Positions 1 to 8,283 of a stretch of 32,384 nt of DNA are shown piece by piece (the first letter of the stretch is position 1; each line of letters opens with the position of its first letter). Location of the stretch: positions 1 to 32,384 of the forward strand of contig JANWZI010000045.1 of assembly GCA_025054695.1 (NCBI GenBank), read 5' to 3'. The DNA is from Myxococcota bacterium. Lineage in GTDB: Bacteria; Myxococcota_A; Polyangia; Polyangiales; JANWZI01. The notes beneath the pieces were generated by a model, which ran no database searches, had not been told where the DNA came from, and saw only the letters and a list, made by a program, of their open reading frames with translations. A program made the translations under genes and the position numbers.

Positions 1-738
1 GAAACGCGCGCCGCCGGTGACGTCTCGCACCGGTGGCTCGACCTCGAGGAATCGACCCGACGCGTCGAGCATCCGCGGCCGCGCCGGACCGCCCGGTTCG
101 AAGGTCACGACGCCGGATCGCAGCGCGCTCGTGGCGGTCACCGGCTTCGAAAAGACGACGACCATGCGCTCGAGGGTGCACGCCTCGAGCACGTCGCCGT
201 CGTCGGGAACCAGATCCACGACGCGCGGCGGCCGCAGCGCCGGGGCGAGATCGAACGGAACGTCGACGAGGCTCCCGTCGAGCGCCACCGCGTCGCGCCT
301 GCCGCCGGCCACCGAGTGCCCGCCGTCGCCGACGCCCACCAGACGCACGTCGAGACGGACGTCCCTACGCAGGCCGCCCTGCTCGATGCGGACGAGCGGC
401 AAGTGTCGGCCCCTCACGGGCAGCGAGGCGACGAGCTCCAAGGCCGGGTCGTCGTCCACGTTCTCAAGGTGCAGCCCGTCGACCCGGCGCTCCCCGCCGG
501 GTGGGTAGAGTCCCTCGGGCGCGTCGAGCAGCACGACGAGGGACCGCACGTGTTGCACGACCTCGGTCGGGCCGTTGAGCTCGCGGTCGGGGTCGGGTCG
601 CAGGTCGACGAAGGCCGTCGCGTCGCACGCGGCCATCCACGTCGCCGCGAGCACCCGCGCGACGCGTGGGAGGCGGCGTCGGCAGGGTCTGTGCTCGCGC
701 GCGCCCCTCGGCTCACGACCGGAGCACGGCCGCGTCAT
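1..738 (-). CDS. Partial lipoprotein with Ig-like segment, runs off left edge
   Basis: The frame is open from an ATG at 738 to the window edge (246 codons, no stop), so the C-terminus is missing. The ATG overlaps the stop of the gene upstream (ATGA at 735-738), which suggests translational coupling. Residues 20-38 give an Arg-rich stretch and a short hydrophobic run ending in MAAC, a plausible lipobox with Cys38. The rest is soluble and beta-rich. Around residues 175-215 the segment with VVVFSKPVTATSALRSGVV resembles the start of bacterial Ig-like (Big_5/SbsA-type) domains. Good codon usage and the overlap support a real gene. The function is unknown; an outer-membrane-anchored surface lipoprotein is inferred. 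The leader is longer than usual and an internal GTG start at residue 29 is possible. Confidence 0.72.
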   Translation of the reverse strand, partial: MTRPCSGREPRGAREHRPCRRRLPRVARVLAATWMAACDATAFVDLRPDPDRELNGPTEVVQHVRSLVVLLDAPEGLYPPGGERRVDGLHLENVDDDPALELVASLPVRGRHLPLVRIEQGGLRRDVRLDVRLVGVGDGGHSVAGGRRDAVALDGSLVDVPFDLAPALRPPRVVDLVPDDGDVLEACTLERMVVVFSKPVTATSALRSGVVTFEPGGPARPRMLDASGRFLEVEPPVRDVTGGARF

Positions 739-1400
739 GGCGGCCGGATCACGTGATCGGGCGTACGATCGTTGGAATCCCCGAACCAAAGCGCGGCGGT
801 CGATCCCGCCGCGATCACGCCACCCACCGCGATCCACGTCCAGGGCGACTGGTACCACGGGGTCGTGGCTGCGCGGGCCGGCTGGCTCCACGCGACGAGC
901 AGCTCGCGCACGACACGCGCCGTCGCGCGGCGTACCCGTTCCGGATCCGCCTCGCGCACCACGAGCTGGCGCAGTGCCGTACGCTGGCCGCTGGGACCGT
1001 CGAGGGCGCTCGCCCGCACGAGCACGGTGGCTCCGAGTGCGGCGAGCTCGACCCGCACGACGTGATCGGCGCCCAGCTCGCGCGCGAGGGCGCGGACGCA
1101 CGCGGGGTCGGCCGCGCATCCGGCGGGCGATCGAGACAGCGCGCGCCCCAGGCTGGCGCTCGAGACGAGGCGAATGCCGACCCGGTCACGTGCCACCTCC
1201 GCCGGGCTGGGGGCCGACACCACGAATGGCGCCGGTTCGGTGGCCCACGCGGGCGGCAGCGCAGCGACGGTGATGACGTTCGACCGCGCGAACGAGGCCG
1301 ACCCGGCATGCGTGCGTGCGCACCCGCCGAGCGACAGGACGAGGAAGGTGGCCGCGGCGCGCGGGATGCCGTTCAGGGCGAGCGCGGATCGAGGCCGCAC
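735..1400 (-). CDS. Putative lipoprotein with C-terminal membrane segment
   Basis: This 221-residue protein is of unrecognised function. A GTG at 1400 gives an Arg-containing n-region, a hydrophobic stretch and a lipobox SLGGC at Cys27. That start overlaps the preceding gene by 28 bases; no ATG lies close to the signal sequence, so the start is uncertain. The middle part (CAADPACVRALARELGADHV, then alternating hydrophobic strands) resembles the small alpha/beta domains of TolB-like or CsgG-like periplasmic proteins that contain a C-x4-C helix. A single hydrophobic helix follows near residues 188-207 (WTWIAVGGVIAAGSTAALWF) before a short polar tail. A lipid anchor plus a C-terminal helix is unusual; the helix may pack into a membrane complex. 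It is the middle gene of a three-lipoprotein minus-strand operon. Confidence 0.72.
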   Translation of the reverse strand: MRPRSALALNGIPRAAATFLVLSLGGCARTHAGSASFARSNVITVAALPPAWATEPAPFVVSAPSPAEVARDRVGIRLVSSASLGRALSRSPAGCAADPACVRALARELGADHVVRVELAALGATVLVRASALDGPSGQRTALRQLVVREADPERVRRATARVVRELLVAWSQPARAATTPWYQSPWTWIAVGGVIAAGSTAALWFGDSNDRTPDHVIRPP

Positions 1401-2263
1401 CAAGGAACCCACTCGCACCGGTCCATCGTCGTGCGGACGCACCGGTAGTCGTCGTCCATGCCCTCCGGACACGGTCGCGTCGGCGCCGAGGGCCGGGGGC
1501 CGCACGCCGAAGGATCGCACTCGTCCGACGGGCACTCGGCGAACTCCCACACGCACCGGCCACTCGCATCACGCACGCACCGGCCCGTGAACCCCCCGAC
1601 CGAACCGTCTCCGCAGACCCACGCCGCCGCCACCGGCGCCGTGCCGCACTGCTCGGCGGCGCACTCGACCGGGTCCGTCTCACAGGTGACGAGCCACGCG
1701 CAGCGGCCATCGGCGCGCGCCTCGCAACGCGGCATGGCCGCGGCGCACATCGGATCGACCGGCGGCGCATCCCCGCAATCGCAGCGGTCCGGGCATGCGA
1801 TCGCCTCCCATTCGCACCGGCCGTCCGCGAGCATCACGCAGCGTCCGGTGCCACCCCCGACCGAACCGTCGTCGCACGCGACCAAGGCGACCGCCTCGGC
1901 CTCGGCACAGCGCTCCGGCGGACAGCTCGGCGCGCCCGCTCGCGCGCAACCGAGAAACATGCCGTCCCTGCGTACGACCATGCAGTCCGCCCGGGCGAGG
2001 CACGCGCCTTCCTCGAGACGGTGGCAAGCGAGCGGAGCGGGACATCCGTCGTCGGAGCAGCGTTCCCAGCCCGGTGGCACGTCGCCGGCGGATGCGAACG
2101 TGCGCCGCTCGCCCGTCGCCGGTTCGACGGCGACGACCTCGGTACCCATGGGCACCTCCGAGGAGCGGAAGCAGCCGGCTAGGCTCGCGGTCACGACCAC
2201 CAGTAGCATCGGGCGCGCGCGCGACGGCACGGCGAAATCGAATGCAAGGATCGCGCCTCGCAA
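1373..2263 (-). CDS. Cysteine-rich repeat lipoprotein
   Basis: This 296-residue lipoprotein has a lipobox SLAGC at Cys31. The TTG at 2263 was chosen because a strong ribosome binding site (GGGAGGGG) lies just upstream; an ATG at 2209 (MLLVVVTASLAGC) is the alternative. The mature part has more than 25 cysteines. A motif of the form GRCxxxxDGRCEWxxxxC recurs at about residues 140-158, 178-194, 227-244 and 274-289, and two copies are preceded by CxDGSVGGxTGRC. This looks like a disulfide-stabilised repeat domain exposed outside the cytoplasm. No catalytic motif is seen. It heads the operon that continues with the two lipoprotein genes to its left, and it is divergent from the kinase gene starting at 2474, sharing a 210-base upstream region. 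Confidence 0.8.
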   Translation of the reverse strand: MRGAILAFDFAVPSRARPMLLVVVTASLAGCFRSSEVPMGTEVVAVEPATGERRTFASAGDVPPGWERCSDDGCPAPLACHRLEEGACLARADCMVVRRDGMFLGCARAGAPSCPPERCAEAEAVALVACDDGSVGGGTGRCVMLADGRCEWEAIACPDRCDCGDAPPVDPMCAAAMPRCEARADGRCAWLVTCETDPVECAAEQCGTAPVAAAWVCGDGSVGGFTGRCVRDASGRCVWEFAECPSDECDPSACGPRPSAPTRPCPEGMDDDYRCVRTTMDRCEWVPWCGLDPRSP

Positions 2264-2473
2264 CGGCGCCCCTCCCTTCGTTCCTGCCACCGTCGCACGC
2301 ACGTGACGGTGTCGCGTCCGCGCGACGTCGAGGCCACGCGGCATCCGAACCGGATCGCTCTTTCGGACGACGAGGCGCGTGTCCACCGGTTCGTCGAAGG
2401 ATACATCGGCCGTCGAGCGTGCCCAGTGCGCGGGGGACGCTGCGCGTCCCTCGTGAAGTATGCTTTGCGGTTG

Positions 2474-4204
2474 ATGAAACGCTGCGGTCGGTGCGGGCTG
2501 CGCTATCCGGACGCCAACGACCGGTGCTTCGTGGACGGCGCGTCGCTCGAGTCGGTGCCCGACGAGCGCATCGGCAAGCTGCTGCGCGGCCGCTACCTCA
2601 TCGAGGCGCAACTCGGAGAGGGCGGCATGGCGACCGTCTACCGCGCGCGGCACACGCTCGTCGACCGGCCGATGGCGGTCAAGGTGATGAATCCGACGCT
2701 CGTCGGCGACGCGGCCCTGCGCGAGCGCTTCCGGCGCGAGGCGCGCAACGCGGCGGCGCTCGCCCACCCGAACATCGTCGAGATCTACGACTTCGGCGAG
2801 GAGGACGGGCTCGTCTTCCTCGTCATGGAGTTGCTGGAGGGCAGCTCGCTCGCCGCCCTCATCGAATCGGGGCCGATGCCGAGCGCCCGCGTCGCCTCGA
2901 TCGGCGTCCAGATCGCGCGGGGCCTCGCCCGCGCGCACGATCTCGGCGTCATCCACCGCGATCTGAAGCCCGACAACGTGTTCGTCGTACGCCCGGGAAC
3001 CAACGACGAGATCGTCAAGATCCTCGATTTCGGCATCGCGCGCTCGGTGCACGATTCGAGGCTCACCACCGCGGGCCAGATCTTCGGCACGCCGCAGTAC
3101 ATGGCGCCCGAACGCGTCACGTCCATCGACGCGGGACCGCCGGCCGATCTGTACGCGCTCGGCGTCATTCTCTTCGAGATGCTGACCGGACGGCCGCCGT
3201 TCGAGGCGTCCGACGTGACCGGGTTTCTGCTCGCTCACCTCCAGCAGCCGCCGCCGCGTCCCTCGAGCCTCGTCCCTGACTGTCCGCGGCGGCTCGACGA
3301 GCTCGTGCTGCGGTTGCTGGCCAAGAAGCCCGAGGAGCGCCCCGTCGACGCACACGCCGTGGTGCGCGAGCTCGAGGCGATCCTGCCGCACGACAGCGGA
3401 CGCGTGAGCCTTCCGCCCCCGGCCGCGTCGGGCGCGATGCGGTCCATCGCACCGACGCTGCCGCCGACGACGCTCGAGCGGTGGGCGGGCCGCCTCGCGC
3501 TCTTCGAGCAGATGCTCCAGCGCGCCTTCATGGGGCGTCCGCCGCCGCCCGAGCTGAGCGCACGACTCGACGAGGTGCGCGGGATCCTCGAGCGACTCCA
3601 TGCGCTGCGCACCGCAGGTCTGCGGGAGCAGCGCCGGCTCGAGACGCTCGAGGCCCAGGCCCGCGAAAGCCGAGAGCGGCTCGGACACGCCGTGCACGTG
3701 CTGGGCGTCGATCTGTCGGCGGCGCGCGAGGCGGCGCGCGCCGCGCGGACACAGGTGCAACCGTACTTCGAGGCCACGCGTCAAGCCGAGGAGCGCTACC
3801 GTGCGGCCGTCGGGGGGCTCGGCGTTGCCGGTGCGGCCCTCTCGGTGCCCGAACCGACCGAGACGCTCGTCGCGACGCTGCGCGAGGCCGCCGAGGCAGC
3901 GGACCGCTGGCTGCTCGCCCGGAACACCGCCCGTCAGGCGGAGGCCTGGGTCGCCAGCAAGGAAGCGGAGGTACGCGATCTCGAGTACCAGGTGGCCACG
4001 CTGCGCGCCGCGCTCGAACGCAGCGAGGCCGAGCAGGAGGCCACGCGCGCCCAGGTCGAGGCCGTGCTCGCCGAGCAGGGGGAGCAAACCGCACGGCTCG
4101 AGGCCGAGCTGATCTCCGCGGCCGTCGCGTACTGCGAGCCGCTTCGCGGCCGGCGAGAGCTCGGCGACCTGTTTGCCCGGCTCGAAGTGGAAGGCGGAAG
4201 CTGA
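2474..4204 (+). CDS. Ser/Thr protein kinase with zinc ribbon and coiled-coil tail
   Basis: This is a soluble eukaryotic-type Ser/Thr kinase of 576 residues. The N-terminus has a small Cys motif (CGRCG at 4-8, Cys18) typical of zinc-ribbon leaders. The kinase domain spans about 41-303, with loop GEGGMATVY (49-56), Lys70, catalytic VIHRDLKPDN (Asp163), DFG at 185-187 and GTPQYMAPER (205-214). The third glycine of the loop is Ala, a common tolerated change. Residues 335-575 are a long Glu/Arg/Ala-rich helical region with coiled-coil character and no membrane segment. Such kinases phosphorylate Ser/Thr of partner proteins in myxobacterial signalling; the partner here is unknown. The ATG at 2474 is used; an in-frame GTG at 2453 is possible. 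A second zinc-ribbon kinase follows 88 bases downstream. Confidence 0.93.
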   Translation: MKRCGRCGLRYPDANDRCFVDGASLESVPDERIGKLLRGRYLIEAQLGEGGMATVYRARHTLVDRPMAVKVMNPTLVGDAALRERFRREARNAAALAHPNIVEIYDFGEEDGLVFLVMELLEGSSLAALIESGPMPSARVASIGVQIARGLARAHDLGVIHRDLKPDNVFVVRPGTNDEIVKILDFGIARSVHDSRLTTAGQIFGTPQYMAPERVTSIDAGPPADLYALGVILFEMLTGRPPFEASDVTGFLLAHLQQPPPRPSSLVPDCPRRLDELVLRLLAKKPEERPVDAHAVVRELEAILPHDSGRVSLPPPAASGAMRSIAPTLPPTTLERWAGRLALFEQMLQRAFMGRPPPPELSARLDEVRGILERLHALRTAGLREQRRLETLEAQARESRERLGHAVHVLGVDLSAAREAARAARTQVQPYFEATRQAEERYRAAVGGLGVAGAALSVPEPTETLVATLREAAEAADRWLLARNTARQAEAWVASKEAEVRDLEYQVATLRAALERSEAEQEATRAQVEAVLAEQGEQTARLEAELISAAVAYCEPLRGRRELGDLFARLEVEGGS

Positions 4205-4292
4205 CGCTGCATCGTCGCACACCCAACCGGCGGCCGCATGCGACGCGCGTCGTTTGCCGCATCTGAGCACGGCGGATACCATCCCCCCGACG

Positions 4293-5504
4293 ATGGCGAG
4301 GCGGTGCCCCGCGTGTTCCACGACCTTCGAGGACGCCGTCTCGTTCTGTGGTCACTGCGGGGTGATCACGCTGCAAGTCCAGGATCCGAGCGACGTCGAC
4401 CCCCGAATCGGCGTGCAGCTCGGCCAGTATCTCGTCGTGGCGCGCGTGGCCGACGGAGCCATGGGTCGCGTCTATGAGGGGCGCCATCCGCAAACGCGTC
4501 AGCGCGTGGCCATCAAGGTGCTGCACGCGCACGTCGCCGAGGACGCCGTCTCGGTCGAGCGCTTCCGGCGAGAATACGAAACCGCGCGGGACCTGGATCA
4601 TCCCCACGTCGTCCGCGTGCTCGAAATGGGGCAGACGCCCGAGGGGCCGCCGTTCATGACGATGGAATTCCTCGAGGGCGAGGAGCTGGGTGAACTGCTG
4701 CGGCGCGAGGGGGCGCTCCCAATGGCGCGCGCGCTGCGCATCGCCTGCCAGACGGCGCTCGCCCTCGAGCACGCCCACGGGTTCGGCGTGATTCACCGCG
4801 ATCTGAAGCCCGACAACGTCTTCTTGTGCCGGGCGCCCGAGGGGGACGACGTACGGCTGCTCGATTTCGGCTCGGTCAAGCTCCAGGTCGAGACGGGACC
4901 GAAGCTGACCGCGTTCGGTACGACGCTCGGTTCGCCGTATTACATGTCACCCGAACAGGCGATGGGGCGGCACGACGTCGACGGGCGGACCGACGGGTTC
5001 GCGCTCGCCGCGATCGTCTACGAGATGCTCACCGGTAAGATCGCGTTCGAGGGCGCCACGGTCGCGGAGATTCTCATGAAAATCGTGACGGGCGCAACGC
5101 CGAGCGCCCGCGCCGTCGATCCACGAATCCCCGCTTCGCTCGATGCGGTCCTGCAGCGCGGCCTCGCCAAGGACAAGACGCAGCGGCCCGCGGGGCCCGT
5201 CGCGCTCGTGACGGCGTTGCTCGAGGCCGTCGGCGTTCGCCCGGACGTCGCACACTGGGCCTCCCGGCCTCAACAGGAGCTGGAGGCTGCACTTGCGACC
5301 TCGACGGCGGTCCTCGCGGCGCCTGCGGTTTCTTCCGTGCCCCCCCCCACATCGTCGGCGGCTCCGTCCCATCCGTCCGAACGCCCGTCGCGGCCCGCCG
5401 TCCGAGGTGCGGTGTTGCCCGGCGGGGCCTGGATGGCGCTCATCGCCGTCGGGCTGCTCGTGCTCGCCGGCGGGGCCGCGGTGGTCGCGTTCCTCGTACG
5501 CTGA
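4293..5504 (+). CDS. Membrane-anchored Ser/Thr protein kinase, variant glycine loop
   Basis: This is a 403-residue Ser/Thr kinase. Two CxxC pairs (CPAC at 5-8, CGHC at 19-22) form a clear zinc ribbon at the N-terminus. The kinase domain runs from about 46 to 312 with VAIK Lys75, HRDLKPDN (Asp170), DFG (191-193) and GSPYYMSPEQ (213-222). The nucleotide loop reads VADGAMGRVY, so the first glycine of GxGxxG is Ala while the other two remain; activity may be altered but the catalytic residues are intact. A Pro/Ser/Ala-rich linker (335-375) leads to one membrane helix (380-402) with almost nothing beyond it. The kinase is therefore tail-anchored with its domain in the cytoplasm. It lies 88 bases after the first kinase and probably shares its transcript. 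It converges on the phosphatase gene with a 9-base gap. Confidence 0.92.
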   Translation: MARRCPACSTTFEDAVSFCGHCGVITLQVQDPSDVDPRIGVQLGQYLVVARVADGAMGRVYEGRHPQTRQRVAIKVLHAHVAEDAVSVERFRREYETARDLDHPHVVRVLEMGQTPEGPPFMTMEFLEGEELGELLRREGALPMARALRIACQTALALEHAHGFGVIHRDLKPDNVFLCRAPEGDDVRLLDFGSVKLQVETGPKLTAFGTTLGSPYYMSPEQAMGRHDVDGRTDGFALAAIVYEMLTGKIAFEGATVAEILMKIVTGATPSARAVDPRIPASLDAVLQRGLAKDKTQRPAGPVALVTALLEAVGVRPDVAHWASRPQQELEAALATSTAVLAAPAVSSVPPPTSSAAPSHPSERPSRPAVRGAVLPGGAWMALIAVGLLVLAGGAAVVAFLVR

Positions 5505-5513
5505 CCGCCGCGC

Positions 5514-6422
5514 TCACTCGTCGCGCGCGAACGCCGCGCGGCCGTAGTCGACAAGCGTCGCGCGGCCCGACTTGGCGAGTGCGAGTAGGTGCGTCGTGCT
5601 TCCGGGTGGTGGCGGACGCAACCGGACGTCGTGTCCCAGCGCCTCCCGTACGCGCAGCGCGAGCTGCTCGGGCGCGAAGGTCTCGTCGAGGAGCGAGCCA
5701 GGAGCCAGACCCCCGGTCGGCACCCAGGCCGGCGACGGATCGCGGACGGAGTCGCCATTCGCGAGCCACCGCAGCAGCCGCGTCCCACCCGCCTCCAAGC
5801 GCTCGAGCGCCCATGGCGCGAGCGACTCGGCGTGCGCTGCGTCGTTGTAGACGGCGATCTCGGCGCGCCCCTCGTCGTCGCAGTGCAGGACCGTGATCGA
5901 CGCATTCGACAGTCGCCCGAGGCACCGCGGACGGGCGCGGTCGAGCCCGAGCAGTCGGGCGAGCAACTCGGAGAGCACCCCGCCGTGCGCGACCACGAGC
6001 ACGTGGGCGTCGGGACCGAAGCGAGCCCGCAAGCTTTCGAACGCCGCACCGACTCGCTCGCGCACCTGCTGCCACGACTCCCCGCCGCCGATCCGCACGT
6101 CGTCGCGGCCGGCGCGAAGGGCCTTGACCTCGTCCGGGAAACGCTCGGCGACTTGGTGGCGGTCGAGCCCTTCCCATGCGCCGACGTCGATCTCGCGCCA
6201 GCGCGGATCGCGTTCGACGGGCCGGCCGAGCGCTTCCGCGGTTCGCGCGGCGCGGCCGAGATCGCTCGAGACGACCGCGTCGATGCGCTCGCCACGAAGC
6301 CTTGCGGCGAGCGCTCGAGCCTGCTGCTCGCCGCGTGCCGACAGCGGCGAGTCGCCCTGACCTTGCCAGCGCCCCGCGACGTTCGCCTCCGTCTCGCCGT
6401 GGCGGACGAGCAGCAGCCGCAC
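5514..6422 (-). CDS. Histidine phosphatase family protein (phosphoglycerate mutase-like)
   Basis: Residues 1-205 form a histidine phosphatase domain. LVRHGETEAN places the phospho-accepting His at position 9, REIDVGAWEG (77-86) supplies the acidic residue, and VVAHGG (144-149) gives the second His at 146. Such enzymes remove phosphate from small molecules (phosphoglycerate mutase, CobC or RNase H-linked types); the substrate cannot be told from sequence. The protein is 302 residues, longer than the usual 190-230, because of about 85 extra C-terminal residues (218-302) with a Pro-rich segment. I do not recognise that part. The GTG start at 6422 shares one base with the clpP stop (TAGTG), so translation is probably coupled to clpP, an uncommon partnership. 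Confidence 0.88.
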   Translation of the reverse strand: MRLLLVRHGETEANVAGRWQGQGDSPLSARGEQQARALAARLRGERIDAVVSSDLGRAARTAEALGRPVERDPRWREIDVGAWEGLDRHQVAERFPDEVKALRAGRDDVRIGGGESWQQVRERVGAAFESLRARFGPDAHVLVVAHGGVLSELLARLLGLDRARPRCLGRLSNASITVLHCDDEGRAEIAVYNDAAHAESLAPWALERLEAGGTRLLRWLANGDSVRDPSPAWVPTGGLAPGSLLDETFAPEQLALRVREALGHDVRLRPPPPGSTTHLLALAKSGRATLVDYGRAAFARDE

Positions 6423-7072
6423 TACTTCTTGTCGCCCCCGCCCGCCGTCTGCGCGGACGCGTCGGGAACCACCTTGCGCGGCGCGATGACCGCATCGACG
6501 ATGCCGTACTCGCGCGCCTCCTCGGCCGACATGAACCGATCGCGCTCGGTGTCGCGCGAGACGCGCTCGACGTCCTGCCCCGTGTGCCGTGCGAGGATCT
6601 CGTCGAGCGTCCGTCGCATCGCGAGGATCTCGCGCGCGTGGATCTCGATGTCGGTGGCCTGGCCGCGGAAACCGCCGAGCGGCTGATGGATCATGACCCG
6701 TGAGTGCGGCAACGCCTTGCGCAACCCCGGCGTTCCCGCGGCGAGCAGGATGGCGCCCATCGACGCCGCCTGGCCGACGCACACCGTGGCGACCGGACAG
6801 CGCACGTACTGCATCGTGTCGTAGATGGCCAGGCCCGAGGTGATCACCCCGCCCGGGGAATTGACGTAGAGGGTGATCTCCTTGTCGGGATCCTCGCTTT
6901 CGAGGAACAGCAATTGCGCGATCACGACGTTGGCGACGTCGTCGTCGATCTCGGTACCGAGGTAGACGATGCGGTCCTTGAGCAGGCGACTGTAGACGTC
7001 CCAGACGCGCTCGCCGCGGTGGGTCGTCTCGACGATGTGAGGCAGTTGCGCGCGGGGCCGTCTCGTCGTCAC
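6422..7072 (-). CDS. clpP: ATP-dependent Clp protease proteolytic subunit
   Basis: This is ClpP, the serine peptidase that forms a double heptameric ring and degrades proteins unfolded by ClpX or ClpA. It has 216 residues, close to the usual length. The catalytic triad is visible: Ser104 in GQAASMGA, His129 in MIHQPLGG and Asp178 in DTERDRF. The family signature [20 protein letters not shown] is present at 69-88. The C-terminus carries a short extension ending GGGDKK. GTG at 7072 is the only plausible start close to the conserved [10 protein letters not shown] region; it has no obvious ribosome binding site, and a promoter-like sequence lies directly in front, so the mRNA may be nearly leaderless. 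The usual clpX or tig neighbours are absent. The next gene is a histidine phosphatase overlapping by one base. Confidence 0.95.
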   Translation of the reverse strand: MTTRRPRAQLPHIVETTHRGERVWDVYSRLLKDRIVYLGTEIDDDVANVVIAQLLFLESEDPDKEITLYVNSPGGVITSGLAIYDTMQYVRCPVATVCVGQAASMGAILLAAGTPGLRKALPHSRVMIHQPLGGFRGQATDIEIHAREILAMRRTLDEILARHTGQDVERVSRDTERDRFMSAEEAREYGIVDAVIAPRKVVPDASAQTAGGGDKK

Positions 7073-7080
7073 GGGCCTCG

Positions 7081-7108
7081 AGCATAGTCGGTGCGTTCGC
7101 CGGGGCAA
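7081..7108 (-). promoter_or_regulatory. Possible sigma70-type promoter for clpP
   Basis: On the minus strand TTGCCC (7108-7103) and TATGCT (7086-7081) are separated by 16 bases, resembling -35 and -10 boxes. Transcription would be expected to begin around 7073-7075, one to three bases before the GTG start of clpP. It was read by eye; a heat-shock or other sigma factor promoter could exist elsewhere in this 131-base divergent region. Confidence 0.35.
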
Positions 7109-7203
7109 CGCTGCGCCTGAGGAGCACGCGGTCTCGACGCGCCCGCCACGCGGACCGCTTGCGGTGCGGACCACAGGGCGGTGCGATACAGAGCGGCGGA
7201 CGC

Positions 7204-8283
7204 ATGGAACCGGAGCAGGCCGCGGGTCAGGTGCTGTGGATCGGGTTCCACGGTCGCGATCCGGACGCGCGGCTGCTCGCGCTCGCGCGGGACGGAGCCC
7301 TTGGCGGCATCGTCCTGTTCCGGCGCAATCTCGGCGCGCCGGAGCACGTCGCCGCACTCGTCGACGCGCACGTGCGTGCCTGTCCCGACGAGGCGCCGCC
7401 ACTGGTCGCGGTGGACCAGGAGGGCGGCCGCGTCGCGCGATTGGGGCCTCCGGTGCTGCGGTTGCCCGCGGCACGCGTGATGGGGCGTTTGAACTCCGCC
7501 CTCGTCGAGCGAGCCGCGGCCACGCTCGGACGGCAACTGCGTGCGCTCGGTTTCAGCGCCGACTTCGCGCCGGTGCTCGACGTCGACACCCGACCGGACA
7601 GCCCCGTCATCGGAGATCGCGCCTTCGGCGAGACCCCCGACGCCGTCATCGAGGCGGCGGGGGCGTTCGCGCGCGGCCTGCGGCACGCCGGCATTTTGTA
7701 TTGTGGCAAACATTTTCCCGGGCACGGCGACGCCGCGCTCGACAGCCATCTCGCGCTCCCCGTGGTGCTTCACGATCTCGCCCGGCTCGAGGCCGTCGAG
7801 ATCGCACCGTTCGCGGCTCTGTGCGGCGATCTGCCGATGGTCATGACGGCCCACGTGCTCTACGAGGCCCTCGACCCCGAACGACCCGCAACTCTCTCGC
7901 GCCCCATCCTCCAGGGTCTGCTGCGCGAGCGGCTGGGATTTCGCGGGCTCGTCGTGAGCGACGATCTCGAGATGCGCGCCGTCGCCGACCGGTGGTCCGT
8001 CGCCCAGGCCGCGGTGCTCGCCGTCGAGGCAGGCTGTGATGCGCTGCTCGTCTGCTCCGACGTGGGCGTGGCGTTGCAGGCACGGGACGCGCTCGCGTCG
8101 CGCGCGGCATCGGATCCGTGGTTCGCGAGCCGGCTGCGGGACGCGGCGCGACGAGGACTCGAACTGCGCGCCCGGCATCGACCGAAGCCGGTGACCGATC
8201 CCATCGCGCTCGCCGCCGCGCTCGACGTGCCCGAGCGAGCGGAGCTGGAGGCGGAGCTCGTTCGCGCGCATCACGGCGCATGA
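7204..8283 (+). CDS. nagZ: Glycoside hydrolase family 3 beta-N-acetylhexosaminidase (NagZ type)
   Basis: This 359-residue single-domain GH3 enzyme has the family landmarks of Nag[14 protein letters not shown] (68-80), KHFPGHG followed by DSH (169-175 and 180-182; the His and Asp act in acid-base catalysis), and VSDDLEM (251-257), which contains the nucleophilic Asp. NagZ removes beta-1,4-linked N-acetylglucosamine from peptidoglycan turnover products, normally in the cytoplasm, and no signal peptide is seen. The ATG at 7204 was chosen because the conserved fold starts a few residues later. Its stop overlaps the next start (ATGA at 8280-8283), tying it to an outer-membrane protein gene. The second half after residue 300 is short and Arg-rich, with no extra domain. 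Confidence 0.92.
   Translation: MEPEQAAGQVLWIGFHGRDPDARLLALARDGALGGIVLFRRNLGAPEHVAALVDAHVRACPDEAPPLVAVDQEGGRVARLGPPVLRLPAARVMGRLNSALVERAAATLGRQLRALGFSADFAPVLDVDTRPDSPVIGDRAFGETPDAVIEAAGAFARGLRHAGILYCGKHFPGHGDAALDSHLALPVVLHDLARLEAVEIAPFAALCGDLPMVMTAHVLYEALDPERPATLSRPILQGLLRERLGFRGLVVSDDLEMRAVADRWSVAQAAVLAVEAGCDALLVCSDVGVALQARDALASRAASDPWFASRLRDAARRGLELRARHRPKPVTDPIALAAALDVPERAELEAELVRAHHGA

Noticed and set aside
747-758. Perfect 12-base palindrome GATCACGTGATC
   Set aside because: It lies inside the end of a coding region, upstream of a gene whose start overlaps the preceding stop, and a single such palindrome in 32 kb is not striking.
2264-4321. Minus-strand open frame continuing upstream of the Cys-rich lipoprotein through the kinase gene
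   Set aside because: The lipoprotein start with its ribosome binding site is at 2263; the upstream part is antisense to the kinase and lacks a signal sequence.
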